Assembly: GCA_012515495.1 (NCBI GenBank)
Contig: JAAYYH010000053.1
Span: 1 to 10,263 of the forward strand
Source: Coriobacteriaceae bacterium
Lineage (GTDB): Bacteria > Actinomycetota > Coriobacteriia > Coriobacteriales > UBA8131
DNA length: 10,263 nt
Reading direction: 5' to 3'
The stretch's first letter is position 1, and every line of letters begins with the position of its first letter. Made by a program: the position numbers and the translations under genes. This document shows positions 1 to 6,264 of this stretch, piece by piece. Below the pieces are notes generated by a model. That model worked only from the letters and a program-made list of their open reading frames with translations. It searched no databases and was not told the DNA's origin.

Positions 1-1322
1 GACAACATCTCCCTCATACCCGGTCCGCCAGCAGGACCTTCGTAGCGGATGACAAGCACATCACCTTTCTCGATCTGCCGCTCATAGATTGCGGCTATCG
101 CCTCTTCTTCGCTGTCGAAGACGCGCGCTTTGCCACTGAACTTGAGCATCTCAGCAGCCACCGCGCTACGCTTAACCACACCGCCATCAGGGGCAAGATT
201 ACCAAATAACACAGCCAGACCACCTGTTTGTGAGTAAGGTAGATCGATGCTGCGGATGACCCCGTTGTCTTTGACGCTCACACCAATAAGATTCTCAGCA
301 ACGGTTTTACCAGTTACTGTCAGAGCATCTAGATGCAATAAATCGTGCTTGACCAACTCACTCATCACCGCATACACGCCACCGGCCGAGTCAAGGTCCT
401 GGACGTGATGAGTACCCGCGGGTGCCAGACGACAGAGATTGGGTGTCCTTTGACTGATATCATTGACATTCCGCAGCTCGAACTCTATGTCAGCTTCATG
501 GGCAATCGCAGTCAGATGCAGCACCGAGTTCGTAGAACATCCCAGGGCCATATCCACGGTCAAGGCGTTATCGAATGCTGCCTCAGTGAGGATATCCAGC
601 GGTTTAATCTGCTCCCGCACCAGAAATAGGATCTGTTCTCCTGCGGCCTTAGCAAGACGCAAACGTTGCGAATAGACAGCAGGGACTGTGCCATTCCCGC
701 GCAACGCCATACCTAATGCTTCGCACAGGCAATTCATCGAATTAGCTGTGAACATACCCGAGCAGGAGCCGCAAGTGGGGCAAGCTGACTCCTCACAACG
801 TGCTAGTTCGGTCTCACTGATGTTCCCGACCTTGAAAGCTCCCACGGCTTCAAAGACGCTGTTCAGATCTGAGCCATCCAATGACAGCATCGGCCCACCC
901 GATATGAATATCGAAGGCAGGTTCAAACGCGTTGCAGCCATCAACATTCCCGGCACAACCTTGTCGCAGTTAGGTATGAACACCAGTCCATCGAAACAGT
1001 GTGCCTTAACCATGCATTCAATGCTATCCGCGATTATCTCACGTGAGGCCAACGAATACTTCATACCCTCATGTCCCATGGCTATGCCGTCACAGATCGC
1101 AATCGTATTGAACTCCAGCGGTGTGCCTCCAGCTGCCAAAACGCCATCTTTCACAGCACGGGCAATATTGTTCAAATTGATATGACCAGGGACGATCTCG
1201 TTGAACGAATTGACGACACCAATCAATGGTCTGTGTAGCTGCCTGTCTGTCAATCCGCTGGCCTTTAGCAGAGATCGATGCGGAGCCCTCTCAGGCCCAA
1301 CCTTCACAGAATCGCTATTCAT
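1..1322 (-). CDS. ilvD: Dihydroxy-acid dehydratase, 3' end cut off by window edge
   Basis: IlvD dehydrates 2,3-dihydroxy-3-methylbutanoate and 2,3-dihydroxy-3-methylpentanoate to 2-oxo acids, a late step of valine/isoleucine synthesis in the cytoplasm. The first 440 residues are visible and no stop lies in the window; the family is about 550-570 residues, so roughly the last fifth is missing. Seen: N-terminal ERAPHRSLLKA-like block, VNSFNEIVPGH (about 37-47), CDGIAMGHEGM with metal-binding Asp78, IPNCDKVVPGM with Cys119 and the adjacent Lys121, and CPTCGSCSGMFTANSM with Cys187. A Pro-Gly-His replaces the extra cysteine of the plant-like [2Fe-2S] class, which suggests an E. coli-like oxygen-sensitive [4Fe-4S] enzyme (inference). 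The start is ATG at 1320-1322, with a GAGAGG-type ribosome site just upstream. It lies 33 nt after ilvC with no terminator between, so it is the last visible gene of the ilvBNCD operon. Confidence 0.96.
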   Translation of the reverse strand, partial: MNSDSVKVGPERAPHRSLLKASGLTDRQLHRPLIGVVNSFNEIVPGHINLNNIARAVKDGVLAAGGTPLEFNTIAICDGIAMGHEGMKYSLASREIIADSIECMVKAHCFDGLVFIPNCDKVVPGMLMAATRLNLPSIFISGGPMLSLDGSDLNSVFEAVGAFKVGNISETELARCEESACPTCGSCSGMFTANSMNCLCEALGMALRGNGTVPAVYSQRLRLAKAAGEQILFLVREQIKPLDILTEAAFDNALTVDMALGCSTNSVLHLTAIAHEADIEFELRNVNDISQRTPNLCRLAPAGTHHVQDLDSAGGVYAVMSELVKHDLLHLDALTVTGKTVAENLIGVSVKDNGVIRSIDLPYSQTGGLAVLFGNLAPDGGVVKRSAVAAEMLKFSGKARVFDSEEEAIAAIYERQIEKGDVLVIRYEGPAGGPGMREML

Positions 1323-1355
1323 ACTCGCCTCTCGTCTCTCTTGTCCGTCTTCCTG

Positions 1356-2351
1356 TCAGTCGACATTTGTCCAGCGCATCTTCTCACGCAATGCGCTGCC
1401 CACTTTTTCCACCTGGTGTTCAGCCTCCAGTTTACGCATGGCGTTGAAGTGTGGGCGATTGCTCTGGTTCTCGACAATCCAGTCACGGGCGAACTCACCG
1501 GTTTGGATCTCGGCGAGAATCTTCTTCATCTCAGCTTTCGTCTGATCCGTGATGATGCGCTTCCCAGCCTTATAGTCACCGTACTCGGCAGTATCACTGA
1601 TAGAATGACGCATGAAGGAGAATCCCTGTGCCACTACTAGATCGATGATTAATTTCATCTCGTGCACGCACTCGAAATAGGCGCTTTCAGGCTGATAGCC
1701 AGCCTCGACCAACGTCTCAAAACCAGCTTTCATCAGTGCTGTCACGCCACCGCAGAGTACAGCCTGCTCACCAAAGAGGTCGGTCTCGGTCTCTTCCTTG
1801 AATGTAGTTTCCAGGATACCCGCGCGAGAGCCACCAATAGCATCGGCATACGCCAACGCCGTCGACTTTGCATCCCCACTACAATCTTGATACACAGCAA
1901 TCAGACATGGCACTCCCCGACCCTCTTCGAATTGACTGCGTACGGTGTGGCCCGGTCCCTTGGGAGCGATCATGATCACATCAACATCAGGATCTGGCAC
2001 AATCTGAGCAAAGTGGATGTTAAAACCGTGGGCAAAGCATAAGGTCGCGCCCGAACGCAGGTTGGGCTGGATGTCGCGTTGATAGATCGCTGGTTGCTTC
2101 TCATCGTTCACTAGGATCATCACAACATCCGCAGCAGCAACAGCCTCGGCAGTGAACAGGACATCAAGACCGTCCAGCTTTGCCTTTTCGGCCGATTTCG
2201 ATCCTTCATACAATCCCACCACAACCTTGTAGCCACTTTCATGCAGGTTGAGCGCATGAGCTCGGCCTTGGCTACCGTAGCCGATTACTGCAATAGTCTT
2301 ATCCTTGAGACACGTGTGGTCGCAATCCTCCGCGTAATACATCTTGGTCAT
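1356..2351 (-). CDS. ilvC: Ketol-acid reductoisomerase, class I
   Basis: IlvC converts 2-acetolactate or 2-aceto-2-hydroxybutanoate to the 2,3-dihydroxy acid by Mg-dependent alkyl migration and NAD(P)H reduction. The 331-residue length is normal for the short class I form. Seen: Rossmann motif GYGSQG at 24-29, catalytic His108 in AHGFNIHF, MIAPKGPGH at 127-135, the Mg-binding block FKEETETDLFGEQAVLCGG (about 184-202, with Asp191 and Glu195), and VHEMK with Glu231 in the C-terminal knotted domain. The usual GSQGHAH is GSQGRAH here. The cofactor loop reads VVVGLYEGSKS instead of the common VVVGLRPGSKS, so an Arg normally near the NADPH 2'-phosphate is Tyr48 and the next residue is Glu49; this may shift preference toward NADH. 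I chose ATG 2349-2351 because AAAGGGA lies 6 nt upstream. An in-frame TTG at 2355-2357 would have that site abutting it, so it is less likely. Confidence 0.97.
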   Translation of the reverse strand: MTKMYYAEDCDHTCLKDKTIAVIGYGSQGRAHALNLHESGYKVVVGLYEGSKSAEKAKLDGLDVLFTAEAVAAADVVMILVNDEKQPAIYQRDIQPNLRSGATLCFAHGFNIHFAQIVPDPDVDVIMIAPKGPGHTVRSQFEEGRGVPCLIAVYQDCSGDAKSTALAYADAIGGSRAGILETTFKEETETDLFGEQAVLCGGVTALMKAGFETLVEAGYQPESAYFECVHEMKLIIDLVVAQGFSFMRHSISDTAEYGDYKAGKRIITDQTKAEMKKILAEIQTGEFARDWIVENQSNRPHFNAMRKLEAEHQVEKVGSALREKMRWTNVD

Positions 2352-2493
2352 AATCAATCCCTTTCTGGTCCTGTATGCACTCTACCTGTCATTTCCTTAC
2401 TGTCTACCTGCTCCTGCCATCAATCGTCTATCGCCTATTAGATGTCAGTGCCATATGTCTAACGTCAGTATTCTCCGTCTGGAGACAACGCAG
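2352..2493 (-). other. ilvN-ilvC intergenic spacer with a short uORF
   Basis: This 142-nt spacer is the longest gap among the ilv structural genes. It holds a weak 5-bp inverted repeat (TCTCC, AGAC loop, GGAGA on the minus strand, about 2472-2485) without a T-tract, so it is not a terminator. It also holds a 12-codon ORF (ATG 2392 to TGA 2354, preceded by AAGGAA) that ends 2 nt before the ilvC ATG and could couple translation. No convincing internal promoter was seen. Confidence 0.35.
2358..2364 (-). promoter_or_regulatory. Ribosome binding site deciding the ilvC start
   Basis: AAAGGGA on the minus strand ends 6 nt before ATG 2351. It would touch the alternative in-frame TTG at 2357, so the spacing supports the ATG. 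This removes two residues (TTG ATT) from the longest reading frame. Confidence 0.6.
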
Positions 2494-2748
2494 CTAGATC
2501 AGTTTCACCTCCTTGACGTCGAACAACTTATCCAACTGCTTGATGATCTGTTTTCTTGTCGCTTCATCACCAGACGATGTCATGATGATACGAGACATTG
2601 TGACATCTTCAACCATCGGACTGACAGTGAGGGTATCAATGTTATAACCGCGTCGCGAGAATAATCCAGTAACCCTGCTCAGGGCTCCCGCTCTGTTGGC
2701 AACGATGATCGACAATGTAAAATTCTCGACTGAAAGCACCTTATCCAT
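2494..2748 (-). CDS. ilvN: Acetolactate synthase small (regulatory) subunit, short ACT-only form
   Basis: This is the regulatory subunit of acetohydroxyacid synthase. Its ACT domain activates the large subunit and usually carries valine feedback inhibition. At 84 residues it is the short, single-ACT form (E. coli IlvM and IlvN are of similar size); the second domain of the roughly 160-residue IlvH type is absent. Seen: N-terminal strand FTLSIIVANRAGALSRVTGLF (about 10-30), with the ligand-loop Asn18 and Gly21, then SRRGYNIDTLTVSP and a final Ile-Lys-Gln-Leu helix leading to KLFDVKEVKLI. The start ATG 2746-2748 has GAGGGG upstream. It lies 17 nt after ilvB, consistent with co-translation of the two subunits. 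The next gene, ilvC, follows only after 142 nt. Confidence 0.95.
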   Translation of the reverse strand: MDKVLSVENFTLSIIVANRAGALSRVTGLFSRRGYNIDTLTVSPMVEDVTMSRIIMTSSGDEATRKQIIKQLDKLFDVKEVKLI

Positions 2749-2765
2749 GGCCTACCCCTCTCTTT

Positions 2766-4532
2766 CTATTTAACGATCATGTCATCGAATGAACCACCGG
2801 CTGGGATGATTGGGAATACTTGTTCATTTATATCAATCAGACATTCAATCATCACCGGGCCATCGTAAGCAAAAGCTGCATCCAAGGCTGCCTGCAGTTC
2901 GTCCAAGCTAGTTGCTCGGTATCCGACACCACCAAACGCCTCTGCAAGCTTGGGATAGTCTGTTTTGCGCTTGAGAGTAGTGTTCGAATAGCGCTGATTG
3001 AAGAACAGATTCTGCCATTGCCGCACCATCCCCAAGGAACCATTGTTGAATATCACCACAACAATCGGCAGCCCATAGGTCACCGCCGTGACGAATTCGT
3101 TCATGTTCATATGGAAACTTCCATCGCCAGTGAACAGCACTGTACGCGCTGATCCTCGCGCTACTGAAGCACCGATAGCCGCTCCCATACCAAAACCCAT
3201 GGTCCCTAATCCGCCCGAGGTCAGTAACGTACGAGGCACACAGAAGTCATACTCCTGTGCAACCCACATTTGATGCTGCCCGACATCAGTAGAGATGACT
3301 GTGTCATCAGTAGTGAAGCCTCGCACCATGTGGATGATGCTCTGAGGAGTGAAGCCGGTTCCCGGTGCCCTTTGCTCCAGCCGTCTCTCTCCTTCTTGCC
3401 CCAACAGCTGCTGCTCGTCTTGCTGCAGCAGCGATTGCTGTTCTTGCTCCCTTTGCGCCTCTCCCTCGTGCGCAAGCAAGCGCTTTGCCTCTTGTCGATG
3501 CAGTTCCGCCTGAGCAATCCATGTGGGATTCTCACGCCGTTTGACCAACTCAGTCAGACGAGGCAATATCTCGGCAGCATCGCCAACCAGACTGATGACA
3601 CTGTCGATATTCTTATCGATCTCCGCTCCGTCGATATCGATATGGATGATCTTGGTCTTCTCCTGATACTTGCTGGTCGACCCAGTGGCACGGTCGGAGA
3701 ATCGCACGCCGATACCAATGATCAGATCGGCATCCGCGTTCATCTTGGAGGCAACATAGTGACCGTGCATACCGGTTAAGCCATGCTTAAGCGGATGTCT
3801 GCTGTCCAAAGCAGTCAATCCCATTATCGACAAACCTACAGGAGCGTCTATCCTTTCCGCGAAGACTCTGAGGGCCTCGCCTGCGCTGCAGGATATCAAG
3901 CCACCTCCCGCATAGACGAACGGTCTTTCGCTGGCGTCTATCATCTCTGCCGCGGCCGCCAGTGCTTCTTCTCTTACGCTTGCTATCGGCAATAAGGGCT
4001 TGGGCTTACCACCGTGGAACTCGCAGCGCGCCTGTTGGACGTCTTTTGGGATGTCTATCAGCACCGGACCCGGTCTGCCTGAGCGAGCGATCTGGAAAGC
4101 CTCTCTAACGATCTCCTCCAATTCCTCGATATGCTTGACCATGTAGTTATGCTTTGTAACGGGCATCGTGATACCAACGATATCCACTTCTTGGAAGCTG
4201 TCCTTACCAATCAGGTTCGAGGCGACATTACCTGTGATTGCCACCATTGGAGTCGAGTCTAAATACGCGGTCGCTATCCCAGTAACCAGATTTGTTGCCC
4301 CAGGGCCACTGGTCGCAATAACCACCCCTGTCTTTCCAGTTGCGCGGGCATACCCATCTGCAGCGTGGGCTGCTCCTTGCTCATGACAAGTCAAGTAATG
4401 CGTTATCTGATCCTGATAGTCATACAGAGCATCGTAGAGGTTGATTACCGTGCCACCTGGAAACCCGAATACATCTGTAACGCCATGTGCTATCAACGTT
4501 TCAACCAGTATCTCTGCTCCATTCAGTTTCAT
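2766..4532 (-). CDS. ilvB: Acetolactate (acetohydroxyacid) synthase large catalytic subunit
   Basis: This ThDP- and FAD-dependent enzyme condenses pyruvate with pyruvate or 2-oxobutanoate, the first common step of valine/leucine/isoleucine synthesis. At 588 residues it is somewhat long (E. coli IlvB is 562, IlvI 574). Seen: PYR domain with GFPGG (23-27) and catalytic Glu51 in CHEQGAAHAADGYAR; the central FAD domain with YAGGG and IGIGVRFSDRATG; then the PP domain with GDGSFHMNMNEF (469-480) and NNGSLGMVRQWQ (496 on), the Mg-ThDP motif. Between the central and PP domains (about 346-388) is a Gln/Glu-rich stretch that looks like an insertion. I chose ATG 4530-4532 because MKLNGAEILVETL is the normal family N-terminus and AGGGA lies 8 nt upstream. 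An in-frame TTG at 4607 would add 25 unrelated residues. It is the first structural gene after the attenuator. Confidence 0.97.
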   Translation of the reverse strand: MKLNGAEILVETLIAHGVTDVFGFPGGTVINLYDALYDYQDQITHYLTCHEQGAAHAADGYARATGKTGVVIATSGPGATNLVTGIATAYLDSTPMVAITGNVASNLIGKDSFQEVDIVGITMPVTKHNYMVKHIEELEEIVREAFQIARSGRPGPVLIDIPKDVQQARCEFHGGKPKPLLPIASVREEALAAAAEMIDASERPFVYAGGGLISCSAGEALRVFAERIDAPVGLSIMGLTALDSRHPLKHGLTGMHGHYVASKMNADADLIIGIGVRFSDRATGSTSKYQEKTKIIHIDIDGAEIDKNIDSVISLVGDAAEILPRLTELVKRRENPTWIAQAELHRQEAKRLLAHEGEAQREQEQQSLLQQDEQQLLGQEGERRLEQRAPGTGFTPQSIIHMVRGFTTDDTVISTDVGQHQMWVAQEYDFCVPRTLLTSGGLGTMGFGMGAAIGASVARGSARTVLFTGDGSFHMNMNEFVTAVTYGLPIVVVIFNNGSLGMVRQWQNLFFNQRYSNTTLKRKTDYPKLAEAFGGVGYRATSLDELQAALDAAFAYDGPVMIECLIDINEQVFPIIPAGGSFDDMIVK

Positions 4533-4654
4533 CTCTGTCTTCCCTTCCGCTTGGGTCAAATCTCCTACAATCCAATCCGACGCCTCATCCTTCAACCAAC
4601 AACGCAATTCCTATCCCTGTTACCCGACAAATCTCTGAAGATGCCTGTAGATAC

Positions 4655-4690
4655 AAAAAGACCCGGCTGGCGAGTTATCGCTGCCGGGTC
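4655..4690 (-). terminator. Intrinsic terminator/attenuator upstream of ilvB
   Basis: On the minus strand GACCCGGC (4690-4683) pairs perfectly with GCCGGGTC (4667-4660). An inner TCGC-like helix (GCGA, TAAC loop, TCGC at 4681-4670) extends the stem, giving about 12 bp interrupted by a small internal loop. The sequence TTTTTGTAT follows at once. The hairpin lies 23 nt after the leader-peptide stop and about 120 nt before the ilvB ATG, the classic place for an amino acid biosynthesis attenuator. The outer ATACAAAAAG (4701-4710, minus strand) is the exact reverse complement of CTTTTTGTAT (4651-4660), so an A-tract/T-tract outer helix is also possible. Confidence 0.88.
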
Positions 4691-4745
4691 AGGTTTCCCT
4701 CTTTTTGTATGTATCAGGAATTCCGTATTCTGCAGCGCAACCCGG
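4684..4745 (-). promoter_or_regulatory. Putative antiterminator pairing of the ilv attenuator
   Basis: Inside the leader ORF, the minus-strand bases CCGGGTTG (4745-4738, codons 24-26) can pair with TGACCCGG (4691-4684). That is six Watson-Crick pairs plus two G-U pairs. The second segment is the 5' arm of the terminator, so the two structures exclude each other. The pairing segment starts just after the last Val codon of the cluster. A ribosome stalled on the Val/Ile codons would leave it free, and a ribosome running to the stop codon would disrupt it. The pairing is read from sequence; the mechanism is inferred from known attenuators. Confidence 0.65.
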
Positions 4746-4815
4746 TTACACCGTCGACTACGATGCCGACGATGCTGTTGGTAATAATCGCTACAGATAC
4801 GTTAGTGAAGCTCAT
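4714..4815 (-). CDS. Val/Ile-rich attenuation leader peptide of the ilv operon
   Basis: A 33-codon ORF runs from ATG 4815 to TGA 4714 with GGAAAG upstream. It reads MSFTNVSVAIITNS, then IVGIVVDGVTG, then LRCRIRNS. Six residues are Val and five Ile, with ten of these eleven within codons 6-23, including the tight run Ile-Val-Gly-Ile-Val-Val at 15-20. Leu occurs only once. It sits between a promoter-like site and an intrinsic terminator, directly ahead of ilvBNCD. Leader peptides rich in the end-product amino acids are established for enterobacterial ilv operons and for ilvB operons of some actinobacteria. By analogy it should be translated to sense charged tRNA-Val and tRNA-Ile, and the peptide itself need have no function. 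It is too short to be found by ordinary gene callers. The alternative, a chance ORF, seems unlikely given its composition, position and the matching alternative RNA pairing. Confidence 0.82.
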   Translation of the reverse strand: MSFTNVSVAIITNSIVGIVVDGVTGLRCRIRNS

Positions 4816-4845
4816 TGGTCGCTTTCCACGTGATTGGTTTGGTAC

Positions 4846-4874
4846 ACGAAAACACGCCTGTTTCTGTTTGTCAA
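4846..4874 (-). promoter_or_regulatory. Candidate promoter of the ilv operon
   Basis: A perfect -35 TTGACA (4874-4869) is followed after 17 nt by TTTCGT (4851-4846). That hexamer is a poor -10 box but is preceded by TG plus one base, an extended -10 pattern. Transcription would begin near 4840, about 25 nt before the leader ATG, which fits a leader transcript. The -35 is strong evidence; the -10 is weak. Confidence 0.5.
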
Positions 4875-4916
4875 GCTTTTGGACAGATTAAACTCGCGAA
4901 AGCTGGATTGAATTGC

Positions 4917-4942
4917 CGCCTCTGGTAACTGCCTTTGGTAAC
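4917..4942. repeat. 13-bp tandem direct repeat upstream of the ilv promoter
   Basis: CGCCTCTGGTAAC (4917-4929) is followed directly by TGCCTTTGGTAAC (4930-4942), with two differences in 13 bases. It lies 43 bp or more upstream of the -35 box, between ybdG and the ilv promoter, where an activator could bind. No known operator was recognised. It may also be chance. Confidence 0.4.
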
Positions 4943-4960
4943 GTGGGACAACACACAGGT

Positions 4961-6199
4961 CTAGTTACTCGACCCGATACTGCGCAAGTCGTACCCACTA
5001 GGTTGTTGATAGATCCTCAAATCAAACTCTGGAATCACTGCGAAGATGTGGTCGAAGATATCCGCTTGGATACACTCATACTCTGCCCAGTCGGTAGTAT
5101 CAGCAAAAGCATAGATCTCAATAGACAGCCCAGACTCCTGAAGATCCAACTGTCTAACCATGATCATCGCTTTCTTATGTATGTGAGGATGGTTCTTAAG
5201 ATAGCTTTCCAGATACGCGCGGAAGACGCCCAGATTTGTCATTCTGCGTCCATTCACTGGGCTAGAAACATCAATGTGATGCTGTTGATTGTAGGTCTCG
5301 ATTTCGGCTTCTTTGCTCATCAGATATTGCTCGATGTATTGGATTTTTTTGTATCGCTCCAATAATTCTTCTGTACAGAACTTGACACTCGTAACGTCAA
5401 TTAGCACAGAGCGCATTATCCTTCTGGCACCAGCTTCTTGCATACTGCGCCAATTCTTGAATGATTCTGTGACCATAGAGTAGGTTGGAACCATGGTTAC
5501 GGTCTTATCCCAGTTCTCCACCTTAACCGTATAGAGGGTAATCTCCTTAACTTCTCCATCGGCATGATGGTCCCTCGTTTCAATCCAGTCGCCTATGCGC
5601 ACCATATCGTTCTCTGTGAGCTGGATGCTGGCAACAAAACCCAGTATTGTGTTTTGGAAGACCAGCAATAACACAGCACTCGCTGCACCTAATCCGCCCA
5701 AAAGCAGAACCGGGGATTGATCCATCAGGATGCTGATCGCCACAATCAAGCCAACAAGGTAGACGACGATCTTGATTACCTGCAGGAATCCTTTTATCGG
5801 TTTGGCCTTTGCCGCCTCGGTCTTCTTGTAAAGATATTCTGTTGCGCCAAGCCCTTTATCAATCGTTCGGATAACACCAAGCACAACCAAGCAGAGGGCT
5901 ATACGCCCGATGATCACCTGACCGTAGATTAACATCGGAGCCAAGCTATAAACGATGAGAGCCGGTATGATGATAATCAGTCGGTCGAATACCTTGTGCT
6001 CCATGAAGACACTGTTCACCTTGGACCTGCTCTTTTCGATAGTCTTTTTGAGCAGTCGCAGAACAAGATCCTTTGCCAGCCTGTAGATTGCGAAGCTGAT
6101 GATAACGATAGCAATGAGGATAATGATATTAGCGATATACGAAGACCATGGTTCGCCAAAACCACCACTTGAAACAAATTGTTCTATCCAGTCGCTCAA
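4961..6199 (-). CDS. ybdG: YbdG-type MscS-family mechanosensitive channel
   Basis: This inner-membrane channel of the miniconductance YbdG subfamily is thought to open under membrane tension and release solutes on osmotic downshock. At 412 residues it matches E. coli YbdG (about 415) in length and along its whole length. Seen: several N-terminal hydrophobic helices (about 22-45, 73-95, 97-110, 140-160), then the pore-lining region QSPVLLLGGLGAASAVLLLVFQNTILGFVASIQL (in order, about 164-197), where most relatives have FKDPILG. Next comes the beta domain with NDMVRIGDWIE, TVKVENWDKTVTMVPTYS and SFKNW, and the YbdG-type C-terminus with RRMTNLGVFRAYL, IEIYAF and YECIQADIFDHIFAVIPEF. The start is TTG 6197-6199: AAGGTGG lies 4 nt upstream of it and an in-frame TAA at 6211-6209 excludes anything longer. 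It lies 65 nt after the ABC ATPase gene with no terminator between, so read-through from the importer operon is possible. Confidence 0.93.
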   Translation of the reverse strand: MSDWIEQFVSSGGFGEPWSSYIANIIILIAIVIISFAIYRLAKDLVLRLLKKTIEKSRSKVNSVFMEHKVFDRLIIIIPALIVYSLAPMLIYGQVIIGRIALCLVVLGVIRTIDKGLGATEYLYKKTEAAKAKPIKGFLQVIKIVVYLVGLIVAISILMDQSPVLLLGGLGAASAVLLLVFQNTILGFVASIQLTENDMVRIGDWIETRDHHADGEVKEITLYTVKVENWDKTVTMVPTYSMVTESFKNWRSMQEAGARRIMRSVLIDVTSVKFCTEELLERYKKIQYIEQYLMSKEAEIETYNQQHHIDVSSPVNGRRMTNLGVFRAYLESYLKNHPHIHKKAMIMVRQLDLQESGLSIEIYAFADTTDWAEYECIQADIFDHIFAVIPEFDLRIYQQPSGYDLRSIGSSN

Positions 6200-6203
6200 T
6201 GTT

Positions 6204-6216
6204 CCACCTTATGGTG
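6204..6216 (-). promoter_or_regulatory. Ribosome site of ybdG inside a small hairpin
   Basis: The minus strand reads CACC, ATAA, GGTG, G (6216-6204), then GAACA-type spacing to the TTG start. The Shine-Dalgarno AAGGTGG (6210-6204) supports the TTG start. Part of it can be hidden in a 4-bp stem, which might damp translation. The stem is short and could be chance. Confidence 0.45.
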
Positions 6217-6264
6217 TCTACTCGTAGTTTTCGTATTACACCGAACACGTAGCACACAGTATGA

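Noticed and set aside
688..1185. Plus-strand open frame of 165 codons across ilvD.
   Set aside because: It is the antisense of a well-conserved ilvD reading frame and its translation shows no domain.
2472..2485. Hairpin after ilvN as an internal terminator.
   Set aside because: The stem is only 5 bp and no T-tract follows it on the minus strand.
3270..3779. Plus-strand open frame of 169 codons, Leu-rich, across ilvB.
   Set aside because: It is antisense to ilvB; the Leu-rich part is the complement of the Gln/Glu-rich insertion.
4533..4607. N-terminal extension of IlvB from TTG 4607.
   Set aside because: The added 25 residues do not resemble the family N-terminus. ATG 4532 gives the standard MKLNGAEIL-type start with its own ribosome site.
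4735..4756. A T-box riboswitch for the ilv operon, suggested by CGGTGTAACCGGG, which loosely resembles the T-box AGGGTGGNACCGCG.
   Set aside because: The essential TGGN bulge is not matched, no stem I specifier architecture was recognised upstream, and the stretch lies inside a Val/Ile-rich ORF that explains regulation better.
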